Source: Streptomyces sp. P3
GTDB lineage: Bacteria; Actinomycetota; Actinomycetes; Streptomycetales; Streptomycetaceae
DNA: 64,000 nt
Direction: 5' to 3'
Assembly (NCBI GenBank): GCA_016893485.2
Contig: JAFEKX020000001.1
Location: 4,526,001-4,590,000 of the forward strand
The notes below the pieces were generated by a model. It made no database searches and had not been told where the DNA came from. It saw only the letters and a list, made by a program, of their open reading frames with translations. The translations under genes were made by a program, and so were the position numbers. Positions 27,500 to 37,022 of the stretch are shown piece after piece. Position 1 is the stretch's first letter. Every line of letters begins with the position of its first letter.

Positions 27500-29911
27500 C
27501 TACGAAACGACCGCCGGGTCCGGCGACTTGGCCGACCGGTCGCTGTCGTCCCCGTCCCCGTCTCCCACGGCGATCCCGCGCCGCTTGGAGATGTACACGG
27601 AGACGGCGATCACGAGGAACGCGAGCACCGAGATCGTGATGCGCACCCCGATGTTCTTGTCGTCGCCGTAGCTGAACTTGATGACCGCGGGCGCGATGAG
27701 CAGCGCGACGAGGTTCATCACCTTCAGCAGCGGGTTGATGGCCGGGCCCGCGGTGTCCTTGAACGGGTCGCCGACCGTGTCGCCGATCACGGTGGCGGCG
27801 TGGGCCTCGCTGCCCTTGCCGCCGTGGTTGCCGTCCTCGACGAGTTTCTTCGCGTTGTCCCAGGCACCGCCCGAGTTCGCGAGGAAGACCGCCATCAGCG
27901 TGCCGGTGCCGATCGCGCCCGCGAGGAACGAGCCGAGCGCGCCGACGCCGAGCGTGAAACCGACCGCGATCGGCGTGAGCACGGCGAGCAGACCGGGCGT
28001 GGCCAGCTCACGCAGCGCGTCCTTGGTGCAGATGTCGACGACGCGGCCGTACTCCGGTGTCTCGGTGTAGTCCATGATCCCGGGGTGTTCGCGGAACTGC
28101 CGCCGCACCTCGTAGACCACGGCCCCCGCGGACCGCGAGACCGCGTTGATCGCGAGCCCCGAGAAGAGGAAGACGACCGCGGCGCCGACGATGAGCCCGA
28201 CCAGGTTGTTGGGCTGGGAGATGTCCATCATCAGGTTCAGTGGCGCGCCCGGTCCCGAGACCTTCTCGCCGACGTCGTTGGCGGCGGTCACGATCGCGTC
28301 CCGGTACGACCCGAAGAGCGCCGACGCCGCCAGGACGGCGGTGGCGATGGCGATGCCCTTCGTGATGGCCTTGGTGGTGTTGCCCACCGCGTCCAGGTTG
28401 GTGAGCACCTGCGCGCCCGCGCCCTCGACGTCACCGGACATCTCGGCGATGCCCTGCGCGTTGTCGGAGACCGGCCCGAAGGTGTCCATGGCCACGATCA
28501 CACCGACCGTGGTGAGCAGCCCCGTACCGGCCAGCGCCACCGCGAACAGCGCCAGCATGATCGAGGCGCCGCCGAGCAGGAACGCCCCGTAGACCGCGAG
28601 ACCGATCAACAGGGCGGTGTAGACGGCCGATTCGAGGCCCAGCGAGATCCCGGCGAGGATGACGGTGGCAGGACCGGTGAGCGAGGTCTTGCCGATGTCC
28701 ATCACGGGACGGCGGTTGGTCTCCGTGAAGTAGCCGGTCAGCTGCTGGATCAGCGCGGCGAGCACGATGCCGATGGCCACGGCGACGAGCGCGAGGATCC
28801 GCGGATCGCCGTCCTTGGCCTTGATCGCCGCGTCGGTGACGCCGTCGAGACCGCCGTACGACGACGGCAGGTAGACGAAGACCGCGACCGCCACCAGCAC
28901 GAGCGAGATCACCGCGGAGATGAAGAACCCCCGGTTGATCGCGGACATGCCGCTGCGGTCGGTCCGGCGTGGCGCCACCGCGAAGATGCCGATCATGGCG
29001 GTGATCACGCCGATCGCCGGCACGAGCAGCGGGAAGGCGAGCCCGGAGTCGCCGAAGGCCGCCTTGCCGAGGATCAGCGCGGCGACCAGCGTCACGGCGT
29101 ACGACTCGAAGAGGTCGGCCGCCATGCCCGCGCAGTCGCCGACGTTGTCGCCCACGTTGTCGGCGATGGTCGCGGCGTTGCGCGGGTCGTCCTCCGGGAT
29201 GCCCTTCTCGACCTTGCCGACCAGGTCGGCGCCCACGTCGGCGGCCTTGGTGAAGATGCCGCCGCCGACACGCATGAACATGGCGATGAGGGCGGCACCG
29301 AGGCCGAATCCCTCCAGCACCTTGGGCGCGTCGGCCGCGTACACCAGCACCACGCACGAGGCGCCCAGCAGACCGAGCCCCACCGTGAACATGCCGACGA
29401 CGCCGCCCGTGCGGAAAGCGATCTTCATTGCTTTGTGCGAGACGGCGGTGAGATCCTTTTCCGGCTCACCCTCCGCCGGGGTCGCTTCCCGGGCCGCCGC
29501 GGCGACACGGACATTACTGCGTACGGCGAGCCACATGCCGATATAGCCGGTGGTCGCCGAGAACACCGCGCCGATCAGGAAGAAGATCGACCGTCCGGCG
29601 CGCTGATTCCAGTCGTCCGCGGGGAGCAGCAGAAGCAGGAAGAAAACGATCACGGCGAATACGCCGACCGTGCGCAACTGCCGTCCCAGATAGGCGTTGG
29701 CGCCCTCCTGGACCGCTGCCGCGATCTTCTTCATGCTGTCGGTGCCCTCACCGGCCGCGAGCACCTCGCGGACCAGGATGCCCGCGACCACGAGCGCGGC
29801 CAGCGCCACGAGGCCGATCACCATCACGAGGATGCGGTTGTCGTCGGTCAGAACTGCGGCTGCGAAGGTTGTGGGGTGGTCAAACTGCTGAGGGGTAGAA
29901 AGCCCCGCCAT
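27500..29911 (-). CDS. hppA: Membrane-bound proton-translocating pyrophosphatase (K+-insensitive)
   Basis: An integral membrane pump that couples PPi hydrolysis to H+ export. The 803-residue frame is intact with about 16 spans. The active-site elements are GGGIFTKAADVGADLVGKVE and DDPRNAATIADNVGDNVGDC followed by AGMAADLFESYA; the C-terminal site shows GGAWDNAKKLVEDG and VGDTVGDPFKDTAGP. The residue deciding potassium dependence is Lys in VGNTTKAITKG, marking the K+-independent type. It is transcribed from an unusually A+T-rich upstream region (29930-30100) holding two short palindromes. Confidence 0.97.
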   Translation of the reverse strand: MAGLSTPQQFDHPTTFAAAVLTDDNRILVMVIGLVALAALVVAGILVREVLAAGEGTDSMKKIAAAVQEGANAYLGRQLRTVGVFAVIVFFLLLLLPADDWNQRAGRSIFFLIGAVFSATTGYIGMWLAVRSNVRVAAAAREATPAEGEPEKDLTAVSHKAMKIAFRTGGVVGMFTVGLGLLGASCVVLVYAADAPKVLEGFGLGAALIAMFMRVGGGIFTKAADVGADLVGKVEKGIPEDDPRNAATIADNVGDNVGDCAGMAADLFESYAVTLVAALILGKAAFGDSGLAFPLLVPAIGVITAMIGIFAVAPRRTDRSGMSAINRGFFISAVISLVLVAVAVFVYLPSSYGGLDGVTDAAIKAKDGDPRILALVAVAIGIVLAALIQQLTGYFTETNRRPVMDIGKTSLTGPATVILAGISLGLESAVYTALLIGLAVYGAFLLGGASIMLALFAVALAGTGLLTTVGVIVAMDTFGPVSDNAQGIAEMSGDVEGAGAQVLTNLDAVGNTTKAITKGIAIATAVLAASALFGSYRDAIVTAANDVGEKVSGPGAPLNLMMDISQPNNLVGLIVGAAVVFLFSGLAINAVSRSAGAVVYEVRRQFREHPGIMDYTETPEYGRVVDICTKDALRELATPGLLAVLTPIAVGFTLGVGALGSFLAGAIGTGTLMAVFLANSGGAWDNAKKLVEDGNHGGKGSEAHAATVIGDTVGDPFKDTAGPAINPLLKVMNLVALLIAPAVIKFSYGDDKNIGVRITISVLAFLVIAVSVYISKRRGIAVGDGDGDDSDRSAKSPDPAVVS

Positions 29912-30025
29912 TCGTCCTCCTTGACGCCTGTGCTGAGCTCAAGATGTGGACGGATTGTAGGTACCGGAACCTGATCAAAACAGAGCGCGGCAAACGGAAT
30001 TGGCCTTCGCATAGTAATGCCTTTA

Positions 30026-30039
30026 AAGCATTGATGCTT
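30026..30039. promoter_or_regulatory. Palindrome AAGCAT-TG-ATGCTT upstream of hppA
   Basis: A perfect 6-2-6 inverted repeat sits 115 bases upstream of the hppA start in an A+T-rich segment. It may be an operator or part of the promoter. Confidence 0.4.
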
Positions 30040-30072
30040 GATCAAATTATCGGCGCGCCGAGTCGCATTGAT

Positions 30073-30088
30073 CGTGAATTCATTCACG
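30073..30088. promoter_or_regulatory. Palindrome CGTGAAT-TC-ATTCACG upstream of hppA
   Basis: A perfect 7-2-7 inverted repeat overlapping GAATTC, about 160 bases before hppA and 60 bases beyond the terminator of the anti-sigma-type gene. The A+T-rich context suggests a promoter/operator region for hppA. Confidence 0.45.
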
Positions 30089-30147
30089 AATTCGGTCGCG
30101 CCGGGGATACGGCAGGGAACAGACCCCGGCCGCCCCCACCCGGAAAT

Positions 30148-30180
30148 GCCGAAGGGCCCTGCTCAGCAGGGCCCTTCGGC
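30148..30180 (-). terminator. Terminator after the anti-sigma-type gene
   Basis: GCCGAAGGGCCCTGCT pairs perfectly with AGCAGGGCCCTTCGGC around a single C (in practice a 14-bp stem and 5-base loop). It starts 20 bases after the stop at 30200 and would also shield hppA from read-through. Confidence 0.9.
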
Positions 30181-30199
30181 GGTGAACGTGCGGCGGGTC

Positions 30200-30637
30200 T
30201 CAGGAAAGCGTCGTGGCCGGCGGTGTCGTCGGCCAGGTCATACGGATCGAGCCGCCGTGCTCTCCGGCGGTGACCTCGACGTCGTCGACGAGCCCGCTGA
30301 TGACAGCGAGGCCCATCTCGTCCTCCTCGGTCTCCACGTCCGGATCGGAGCCCAGCGCCCCGGGCGCCTTGTCGCCGGGGGCCGAGCGCGGTGCCTCGTC
30401 GCCGACCTCGATGGAGAACTGCTTCTCCTCCTCGATCAGCAGCACCTTCACCGGGGCGGTGATCCCGCTGCTCTGGTGCAGCCCGACGGCGCGGGTGCAG
30501 GCCTCGCCGACGGCGAGTCTGACCTCGTCGAGTACGGCCTCGTCCACTCCGGCCCTGCGCGCCACCGCTGCCGCCACCAGACGGGCGGTCCTGACGTGCT
30601 CGGGCAGCGCGCTGAAGCGGAGTTCAACGGTGGCCAT
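30200..30637 (-). CDS. RsbW/SpoIIAB-like GHKL protein (anti-sigma-factor type) with degenerate N-box
   Basis: A 145-residue GHKL-type protein. MATVELRFSALPEHVRTARL leads to the N-box region DEVRLAVGEACTRAVGLHQ and to EDEMGLAVISGLVDDVEV, the G-box-like segment. In active RsbW kinases the N-box has Asn (EAxxNA); here Arg replaces it, so Mg-ATP binding or kinase activity may be lost. Between the boxes is an acidic, Pro/Ala-rich insertion (APGDKAPGALGSDPD). It directly follows bldG on the same strand, and in S. coelicolor the equivalent neighbour has been discussed as a BldG partner. Start ATG at 30637. Confidence 0.85.
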   Translation of the reverse strand: MATVELRFSALPEHVRTARLVAAAVARRAGVDEAVLDEVRLAVGEACTRAVGLHQSSGITAPVKVLLIEEEKQFSIEVGDEAPRSAPGDKAPGALGSDPDVETEEDEMGLAVISGLVDDVEVTAGEHGGSIRMTWPTTPPATTLS

Positions 30638-30755
30638 GCATCCCCCTCGGGACTACGGGCGTGCTGTCGGAGGGCCGGGCCGCCGAAAGCCCGGTCCACC
30701 GGTCGTCTATACGGCCGATCGGGGAGCGGTCACACGCCGCTCCCAGAACGGTCGG

Positions 30756-31097
30756 TCAGTCGGTGGCCGCCACCGCTTCCTCGACCGAGGTGTGAATCGG
30801 GAACACCTTGGTGAGGCCGGTGATACGGAAGATCTTCAGAATGCGCTCCTGGTTGCAGACCAGGCGCAGCGAGCCCTCGTGGGCGCGCACCCGCTTCAGG
30901 CCGCCGACCAGCACACCGAGCCCGGTGGAGTCGAGGAAGTCGACTCCCTCCATGTCCACGACGAGGTGGAAACTCCCGTCGTTCACCAGCTCGACCAGCT
31001 GTTCGCGCAACTTGGGCGCGGTATATACGTCGATTTCGCCACCGACCTCGACGACCGTACGATCGCCGACGGTACGGGTCGACAGGGACAGGTCCAC
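30756..31097 (-). CDS. bldG: Anti-anti-sigma factor BldG (STAS domain)
   Basis: A 113-residue STAS protein that controls morphological development and antibiotic production in Streptomyces by binding anti-sigma factors. The phosphorylated Ser is residue 57 in [16 protein letters not shown]. Other landmarks are [19 protein letters not shown] and [19 protein letters not shown]. The GTG start at 31097 has GGAGG four bases upstream. The frame is intact. The neighbouring GHKL gene is 118 bases downstream and the divergent helicase gene begins 80 bases upstream, so both promoters share that gap. Confidence 0.97.
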
Positions 31098-31177
31098 GGA
31101 TCCTCCAGCACCTTGCTATCGAGCGGTCATCCCATGGGACACCTCGGCAGAGCCCCCAGGACGGTTCGCCAGCCGCG

Positions 31178-33683
31178 ATGGCATTCAATCACTTACCGCA
31201 GGGCGTGCACGACGCCTTGGCTCCATTGTCCGTCACGCCAGTGACACACTCGGTGCCGATGGCCAAGAATCAGCGAACCGATCGACCCTCGGCGGACCCC
31301 GTGTCCGGCCTCTCGCCGAGCACGGTTCTGGACCGGCTGGCGTCGGGACCGAGCCGGGCTTCGCGCATCACTCATACGGAGCACTTGCCCCCACGTGCGG
31401 GCCGCCATGCCGTCTGGCCTGACCGGATTCGCGCTGAGGTGATCGCCACCGTCCAGGAAGCCGGTGTCGAACACCCTGGGCCCACCAGGCACAGGCCGCC
31501 GAGCACGCCCTGGACGGCGAGTCAGTGATCGTTGCCACAGGCACCGCCTCGGGCAAGTCGCTGGCTTATCTGGTACCGGTCCTCTCGACGCTCCTGGACG
31601 GCTCCGAGGCGCCGAACGGCCGCGGAGCCACCGCGCTCTACCTCGCGCCCACGAAAGCCCTGGCCGCCGACCAGCTCCGTTCCGTGAAGGAACTTTCACA
31701 ACCGCTGGGCAATGCCGTTCGCCCGGCCGTGTACGACGGCGACACTCCGTTCGAGGAACGCGAGTGGGTCCGCCAGTACGCCAACTACGTCCTGACCAAC
31801 CCCGACATGCTCCACCGCGGCATATTGCCCTCGCACCCGCGCTGGTCCTCCTTCCTGAAATCCCTGAAGTACGTCGTCATCGACGAGTGCCACACCTACC
31901 GGGGCGTCTTCGGCTCCCACGTCGCCCAGGTGCTGCGCCGGCTGCGCCGCCTCTGCGCCCGCTACGGCTCCTCCCCGTCTTCCTCCTCGCCTCCGCCACC
32001 GCCGCCGAGCCCTCGGTCGCCGCCCGCCGTCTCACCGGCCTCCCGGTCGTCGAGGTCGCCGACGACGCCTCGCCGCGCGGTGAACTGGTGTTCGCCCTCT
32101 GGGAGCCCCCGCTCACCGAACTCCACGGCGAGAAGGGCGCACCCGTTCGCCGCACGGCCACCGCCGAGACCGCCGACCTGCTGACCGACCTCGCCGTCCA
32201 GGGCGTCCGCTCGGTGGCCTTCGTACGGTCGCGGAGGGGCGCCGAGCTGATCGCGCTGATCGCCCAGGAACGCCTCGCCGAGGTCGACCGCTCCCTGGCC
32301 CGCCGGGTCGCCGCCTACCGCGGCGGCTACCTTCCCGAGGAACGCCGCGCCCTCGAACGCGCCCTCCACTCGGGCGAGTTGCTCGGCCTCGCCGCCACCA
32401 CCGCCCTCGAACTCGGCATCGACGTCTCCGGGTTGGACGCCGTCCTGATCGCCGGCTACCCCGGCACCCGCGCCTCCCTGTGGCAGCAGGCGGGCCGCGC
32501 CGGACGCTCCGGCCGGGGCGCGCTCGCGATCCTGATCGCCCGCGACGACCCCTGGACACCTTCCTCGTCCACCACCCGGAGGCCCTCTTCGACCAGCCGG
32601 TCGAGTCCACGGTCCTGGACCCGGACAACCCGTACGTCCTGGCCCCCACCTGTGCGCGGCGGCGGCCGAACTCCCGCTCACCGAAGAGGACTTGGACCTC
32701 TTCGGCCCGACGACGGCGGACCTGCTGCCGCAGCTGGAAGCCGCGAAGCTGCTCCGCCGCCGCCGGGCGAAGGCCTGGCACTGGACCCGCCGCGAACGCG
32801 CCGCCGACCTCACCGACATCCGCGGCGGGGGCGGTCGCCCGGTCCAGGTCGTCGAGAACGGCACCGGCCGCCTCCTCGGCACGGTCGACGAGGCCGCCTC
32901 CCACGCGTCCGTCCACGAGGGCGCGGTCCACCTCCACCAGGGCCGCACGTACCTGGTGCGCACCCTGGACCTGGAGGACTCGGTGGCCCTGGTCGAGGAG
33001 GCCAACCCGCCCTACTCGACGGTCGCCCGCGACACCACGACGATCTCCGTCCTGGAGACGGACGTCGAAATCCCGTGGGGTCAGGGCCGGTTGTGCTACG
33101 GCTCCGTCGAAGTCACCAACCAGGTCGTCTCCTTCCTCCGCCGACGCGTCATCACCGGCGAGGTCCTGGGCGAGTCCAAACTCGACCTCCCCCGCGCACC
33201 CTCCGCACCCGCGCCGTCTGGTGGACGGTCACGGAGGACCAGCTCGACGCCGCCCGCATCAACCCCGAGATCCTCGGCGGCGCCCTCCACGCCGCCGAAC
33301 ACGCCTCGATCGGCATGCTCCCCTCTTCGCCACCTGCGACCGCTGGGACATCGGCGGCGTCTCCGTCCCCCCTGCACCCCGACACCCTGCTCCCCACGGT
33401 CTTCGTCTACGACGGCCACCCGGGCGGCGCGGGCTTCGCGGAACGCGCCTTCCACACGGCCCCCGCCTGGCTCACCGCCACCCGCGAGGCCATCGCCTCC
33501 TGCGAATGCGACGCCGGCTGCCCGTCGTGCATCCAGTCCCCCAAGTGCGGCAACGGCAACGAGCCGTTGCACAAGCGGGGGCCGTGCGGTTGCTCGCGGA
33601 GTTGTTGCGGGGGTGCCGGAGGGGGCGGGGCAGGTGCCGGGGATGTGTCAGAAGCGCCTGGGGAGAGGGTGGGCGGAGTTTGA
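31178..33683 (+). CDS. DEAD/DEAH-box helicase with C-terminal DUF1998 zinc module (MrfA-like), frame-broken
   Basis: A superfamily 2 helicase. From ATG 31178 it reads MAFNHLPQGVHDALAPLSV; later come motif I GTASGKSLAYLVPVL, Ia LYLAPTKALAADQL, motif II VIDECHTYRG, motif III LLASATAAEP, and second-domain ALELGIDVSGLDAVL and WQQAGRAGRSGRGALA. The C-terminal DUF1998 region shows YDGHPGGAGFAERAF and four Cys in CECDAGCPSCIQSPKCG. This layout is shared with Bacillus MrfA and Saccharomyces Hrq1 type helicases implicated in DNA-damage repair. Shifts occur near 31500, 31970, 32560, 32660, 33200 and 33330. The exact end is uncertain; after KRG the frames disagree. Confidence 0.8.
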
Positions 33684-33759
33684 CGGGCGACGCGGCACGG
33701 CGGGGCTGCGACGCCGCACGGCATCGGTAGGCGGCGGCTCAGGGCGCCGGTGGTGTCGG

Positions 33760-33842
33760 GTGCGGAAGGCGCAGGCGCGGGTGCGGGTGCAGGTGCGGAA
33801 GGTGCGGGTGCGGTGCGGAAGGCGCAGGCGCGAAGCCGCAGG
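33760..33842. repeat. Short G+C-rich tandem repeats
   Basis: The motif GCGGAAGGCGCAGGCGCGG recurs in full and partial form three times, with GGTGCGGGTGCAGGTGCGG between. It lies in the convergent gap between the helicase and tad genes. Nothing else is recognisable there. Confidence 0.7.
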
Positions 33843-33887
33843 TGCTGGTACCGATGTTCCAGGCGCGGCGCGGGCCCGTTAGGCGGA

Positions 33888-34319
33888 TCAGGGCGCCGAT
33901 GACGGGGCCGGCGCCGGCAGCCCGGGCGCCGGTGGCGCCACCGGTCCCGCAGGTCCCGCAGGTCCCGCAGGTCCCGCCCGTGACCTCACCTCCGTCGCGA
34001 ACGGTCCCCCGCCCGCCGACGCCGTCACGTCCGACGTCTCGCCCACGATCACGCACCGCACCAGCCGGACCCCCTGCGCCCGCGCCACCCGCTCCGCCCG
34101 GGCACAGGCCCCCGCACCGCCCTCGGCCCAGTGGTCGGCCGCCGCAAGCGCCGCGAGATCCGCGCCGCCGGCCGCACGGTGCCGGGCCACAACGGCCTGC
34201 CCCAGGGCCAGCACGACCCCGAACACGACACACATCACGGCCATCCCGCCGAGGCTCCACACGGTGGCGGACCCACGATCCGAGTCCCGGGATCTCCTAC
34301 GCCGCCCCAGCGCCCGCAT
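33888..34319 (-). CDS. Rv3654c-like TadE-type protein with collagen-like tail
   Basis: This is the last gene of the tad operon. The start is uncertain; ATG at 34319 (MRALGRRRRSRDSDRGSATV) reduces overlap with the preceding gene, while ATG at 34352 is also possible. RGSATVWSLGGMAVMCVVFG marks one membrane span with the Gly-Ser-Ala-Thr-Val-Trp signature of mycobacterial Rv3654c proteins. Then follow LALGQAVVARHRAAGGADLA, WAEGGAGACARAERVA and two Cys (ACARA, RLVRCVIVGE). The tail contains Gly-Pro-Ala repeats encoded by four GGTCCCGCA-type 9-mers at 33943-33978. It is probably an exported minor pilin or secretion accessory. Confidence 0.75.
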   Translation of the reverse strand: MRALGRRRRSRDSDRGSATVWSLGGMAVMCVVFGVVLALGQAVVARHRAAGGADLAALAAADHWAEGGAGACARAERVARAQGVRLVRCVIVGETSDVTASAGGGPFATEVRSRAGPAGPAGPAGPVAPPAPGLPAPAPSSAP

Positions 34320-34714
34320 CACGTACCGCACCGCCCTGATCCGCCGCCTCACGGCCCCGCCCTCCCTCGCCCACCGTCTCCTCCGCCAACGCCACGGCCT
34401 CCTCCCGTACTTCGAAGGGCAGCCCGCTCAACACCGGCGGTTTCGCGACGACGACCACATGAACCTGGTCGCCCTCCCGGCCGACGGTGACCTTCGCGCC
34501 ACGCGGTGCCGTGTCCCGGACCACCTGGACGACCGCTTCGGCGGGGTCCTGCCGAGCCGCGGCCCGGGCGCCCGAACGGGCCGCGTCCACGCACTGGATC
34601 TGCGCGGCCACCACCAACAGCCCCCACACCAGCGCCATCGCGAACATCACCAACACCGGCAGCACCACGGCCGCCTCCGCCGTCACGAACCCCGGTCCCC
34701 GCCCCGGCGTTCAC
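34297..34714 (-). CDS. tadE: TadE-like minor pilin
   Basis: The GTG at 34714 overlaps the stop of the Flp-like gene as GTGA; a one-base surplus in the C4 run at 34690-34693 separates it from the body. Restored, the N-terminus is VNAGAGTG then FVTAEAAVVLPVLVMFAMAL. Gly-X4-Glu followed by a hydrophobic segment fits the TadE prepilin pattern. The body reads IQCVDAARSGARAAARQDPA and KVTVGREGDQVHVVVVAKPP. An alternative start is the GTG at 34686. It probably joins the pilus assembly complex in the membrane. Confidence 0.8.
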
Positions 34715-34944
34715 ACCTGCGCATCGAGAGCCCTCTTCACGATGCTCTGCAACTCCTCGCTGACCGCCCCGCTGGTCACCACCTTGTAGAGCACCACCGC
34801 GAACGCCACCGCCGCGACCAGCCCCATCGCGTACTCGGCGGTAGCCATCCCCGCGTCCCGACGCGCCGCCGCACCCCACCGTGCCCGCACCCCTCGCACA
34901 CCCCGCGCCGCCACTACCTGCATCGCCTGCACTGCCTTGTACAT
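34711..34944 (-). CDS. Flp-type pilin-like small protein (DUF4244)
   Basis: A 77-residue protein starting MYKAVQAMQVVAARGV. The segment RRDAGMATAEYAMGLVAAVA carries the Flp prepilin signature Gly-X4-Glu-Tyr just before a hydrophobic helix, so cleavage after Gly would give a mature pilin of about 45 residues ending SIVKRALDAQV. The DUF4244 family (mycobacterial Rv3656c) holds this position in actinobacterial tad clusters. The stop overlaps the tadE start. It is likely the main pilin of the Tad apparatus here. Confidence 0.85.
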   Translation of the reverse strand: MYKAVQAMQVVAARGVRGVRARWGAAARRDAGMATAEYAMGLVAAVAFAVVLYKVVTSGAVSEELQSIVKRALDAQV

Positions 34945-34971
34945 CTCAACCCCCGTGAGGTTCTTGTCAGT

Positions 34972-35981
34972 TCACTTGCTTGCTAGGTCGTCGTTCGTCG
35001 TACGTCCGTCACCGCCGCGCTCCTCCCTCAGCCACCACCCTCCCGCCGCTCCGCCCGCGAGCCCGATCACCACGGGCAGTACGCCGACCGCGATGAACGC
35101 GGGCAGGAAGCACAGCCCCACCGGCGCGGTGATCAGAACGGCCGCCCGCCGAGCCCGTGCCGTCGCGGTACGGGCCCAGTCGGCGCGGGCCTCCGCCGCG
35201 AGCCGCGCGACCGGTCCGGCGGCGGGGAGCCCCGACTCGTCGGCCCGCTCGAGCAACCGGGCCAGCGGTCCCGCGCCCGGAAGCGGTCCCGCCAGGCAAT
35301 CCGCCGGCATCGCCGGTTCGCCACCGAGCCGAACCTCCGCCGCGGCCCGCGCCAGCCGTTCTCCTACGGGCCCCGAGAGCGCCTCGCCCACGGCCTGGGA
35401 GGCGATCACCGGCGAGGCCCCGGCGGCGATGCAGGCGGCCAGCAGATCGGCGGCAAGGGGAGTTGGCGGGCGGCGGTGGCGGCATCGCGCTCGGCACCGG
35501 TGTCGCCGGCCGCCTGTCGTCGCCGCCACTGCCACAGCCCACCGGCGACGACCCCACCGACCACGACCCCGGCAACCCCGCCGACCACCACCCACCCGGC
35601 CCCCACCACACCGGCCACGGGCAACCACCGCCGAGCAACGTCCCGAACCTCGAACCTTGGCCCGCCAGCCGCCCCTTGCGGAACTTCGTGAGCTTCCCGA
35701 ACTCCCCAGATTCCCAGCGCTCCCCGGACTCCGAGTGCTCCACGGACCCAAGTGCTCCCTCGACTCCCGAGCGCTCCCCGGACTTCACGAACCCCTGGAC
35801 TCGCCGGGCTTCCCGCGCTTCCCGCGCTTCCCGCGCTTCCCGCGCTTCCCGAAGCAATAGCTCGGCCAGCCTCCGCCGCGCCCTCCGCTCACGCCGCACC
35901 CCGTCCAGCCACCACGCCGACCACCCCACGACCATCAGCGCCCCAGGGCCACCCCAGCCTGTGGACAACTTCCGCGTTCAT
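34972..35981 (-). CDS. tadC: TadC-like type II secretion F-family membrane protein, frame-broken
   Basis: A pilus platform protein. The ATG at 35981 follows GGGAGG. N-terminal MNAEVVHRLGWPWGALMVVG is followed by a basic loop with five Glu-Ala-Arg units, a low-complexity stretch rich in Ser/Gly/Glu and a second hydrophobic region. The T2SSF domain at the C-terminus reads LLAACIAAGASPVIASQAVG, ERLARAAAEVRLGGEP, then two spans around VLITAPVGLCFLPAFIAVGV. Shifts lie near 35930 and 35460-35640. The low-complexity insertion is longer than I expect for this family and partly reflects 9-bp repeat expansion. Confidence 0.75.
35808..35852. repeat. Five 9-bp tandem repeats inside tadC
   Basis: GCTTCCCGC occurs four times followed by GCTTCCCGA. 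Read on the minus strand this is a run of Arg-Glu-Ala units forming a charged helix. Unit length keeps the frame. Confidence 0.95.
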
Positions 35982-36058
35982 ACGACCTCCCGCCTCCGAC
36001 TCCACTGCCACTCCCACTCCGGCCAACCACCGCCACCGCGCCCCACCCCCACCACCGC

Positions 36059-36912
36059 TCACGCCACCTCCACCCCCGCACGATCCGCATCGCCCACCAC
36101 AACCCCAGCCCCTCCAACAACCCCCGACCACCAGGCACCCCAACCCCGCCCGCTGTGCAGCAGCACCTGCAACGGATCCGCCCCCATCGCCGCCCCCAGC
36201 AACAGCCCGAGCACCGGCAACCCGGCGAGCATCACCGCGGTCGCCCGAGCCCCCGCCAACTGGGCCCGCAGATCGGCCCGTTGATCCCGGTCGGCCCGCA
36301 ACGCCCCTTCGAGCCGGTCGAGTCCCGCCGCCAGTCCGGCCCTGATCCACGGCGACCCGCCAGCACGCGGCCAGCCCCAACAGCCCCTCCGCGCCCGGCT
36401 GTCGCGCCGCCGAGGTGAGCGCACCCGGCACATCCCCGCCGAACCGCGCCGCCGCCAACACCCCGGCCTGCGCCTCGCCGAGCCCGCCGGAGTCCTGCGC
36501 CGCCCGCAGCAAGGCCTCCCCGGCTGCCGCCCGGCCCGCACCTCACCGGCGAGCGTCGAACACAGCGCGATCACCGCGTCCCCGCGCGCCTCCCCAGCCC
36601 GCCGCGCCTCCCCGGCGACCCGCACCCGCCGCAGCAACGGCACCCTGACCGCCCCCGCGACGACCGGAACCACCGAGGCCCCCAACACCGCGACCACCAG
36701 CCCGACCCCGAGCGACCACCACTCGACCCCCAACCGCCTCCGGAATCGGCGCAGTTCGCCAAATGCCCGCTCCCAGGAGGGCGGCCCGACACCCACGCCC
36801 CCACCCCCGCAAAGAGCAACTCCGCCCGCCGCGCCCCGGGTTGCCGCCCACCCATCAGCCACACCAGGACTCCGACACACACCACGACCACCCCGCCCGA
36901 CACCTCACCCAT
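36059..36912 (-). CDS. tadB: TadB-like type II secretion F-family membrane protein, frame-broken
   Basis: ATG 36912 follows GGGAG. MGEVSGGVVVVCVGVLVWLM gives the first span, then RRFRRRLGVEWWSLGVGLVV and a second hydrophobic region. The T2SSF domain includes GDAVIALCSTLAGEVRAGRQ, LLRAAQDSGGLGEAQAGVLA, GLLGLAACWRVAVDQGAGLA and ATAVMLAGLPVLGLLLGAAM. Shifts lie near 36770, 36540 and 36350. It works with TadC as the inner-membrane platform for the TadA ATPase. It ends 80 bases before the tadC start. Confidence 0.8.
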
Positions 36913-37022
36913 CACCACTCCCACTCGCCGTCACCGCGACCCGTCCCGCACCCACGCCCATCACCACTCCGCCCCACTCCCACCGACCGATTCCCGCACC
37001 GCACCCAGCCCGCCGACCACCC

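Noticed and set aside
27044..29974. Long plus-strand frame antisense to hppA
   Set aside because: Arg/His/Asp-rich shadow of a conserved membrane pump.
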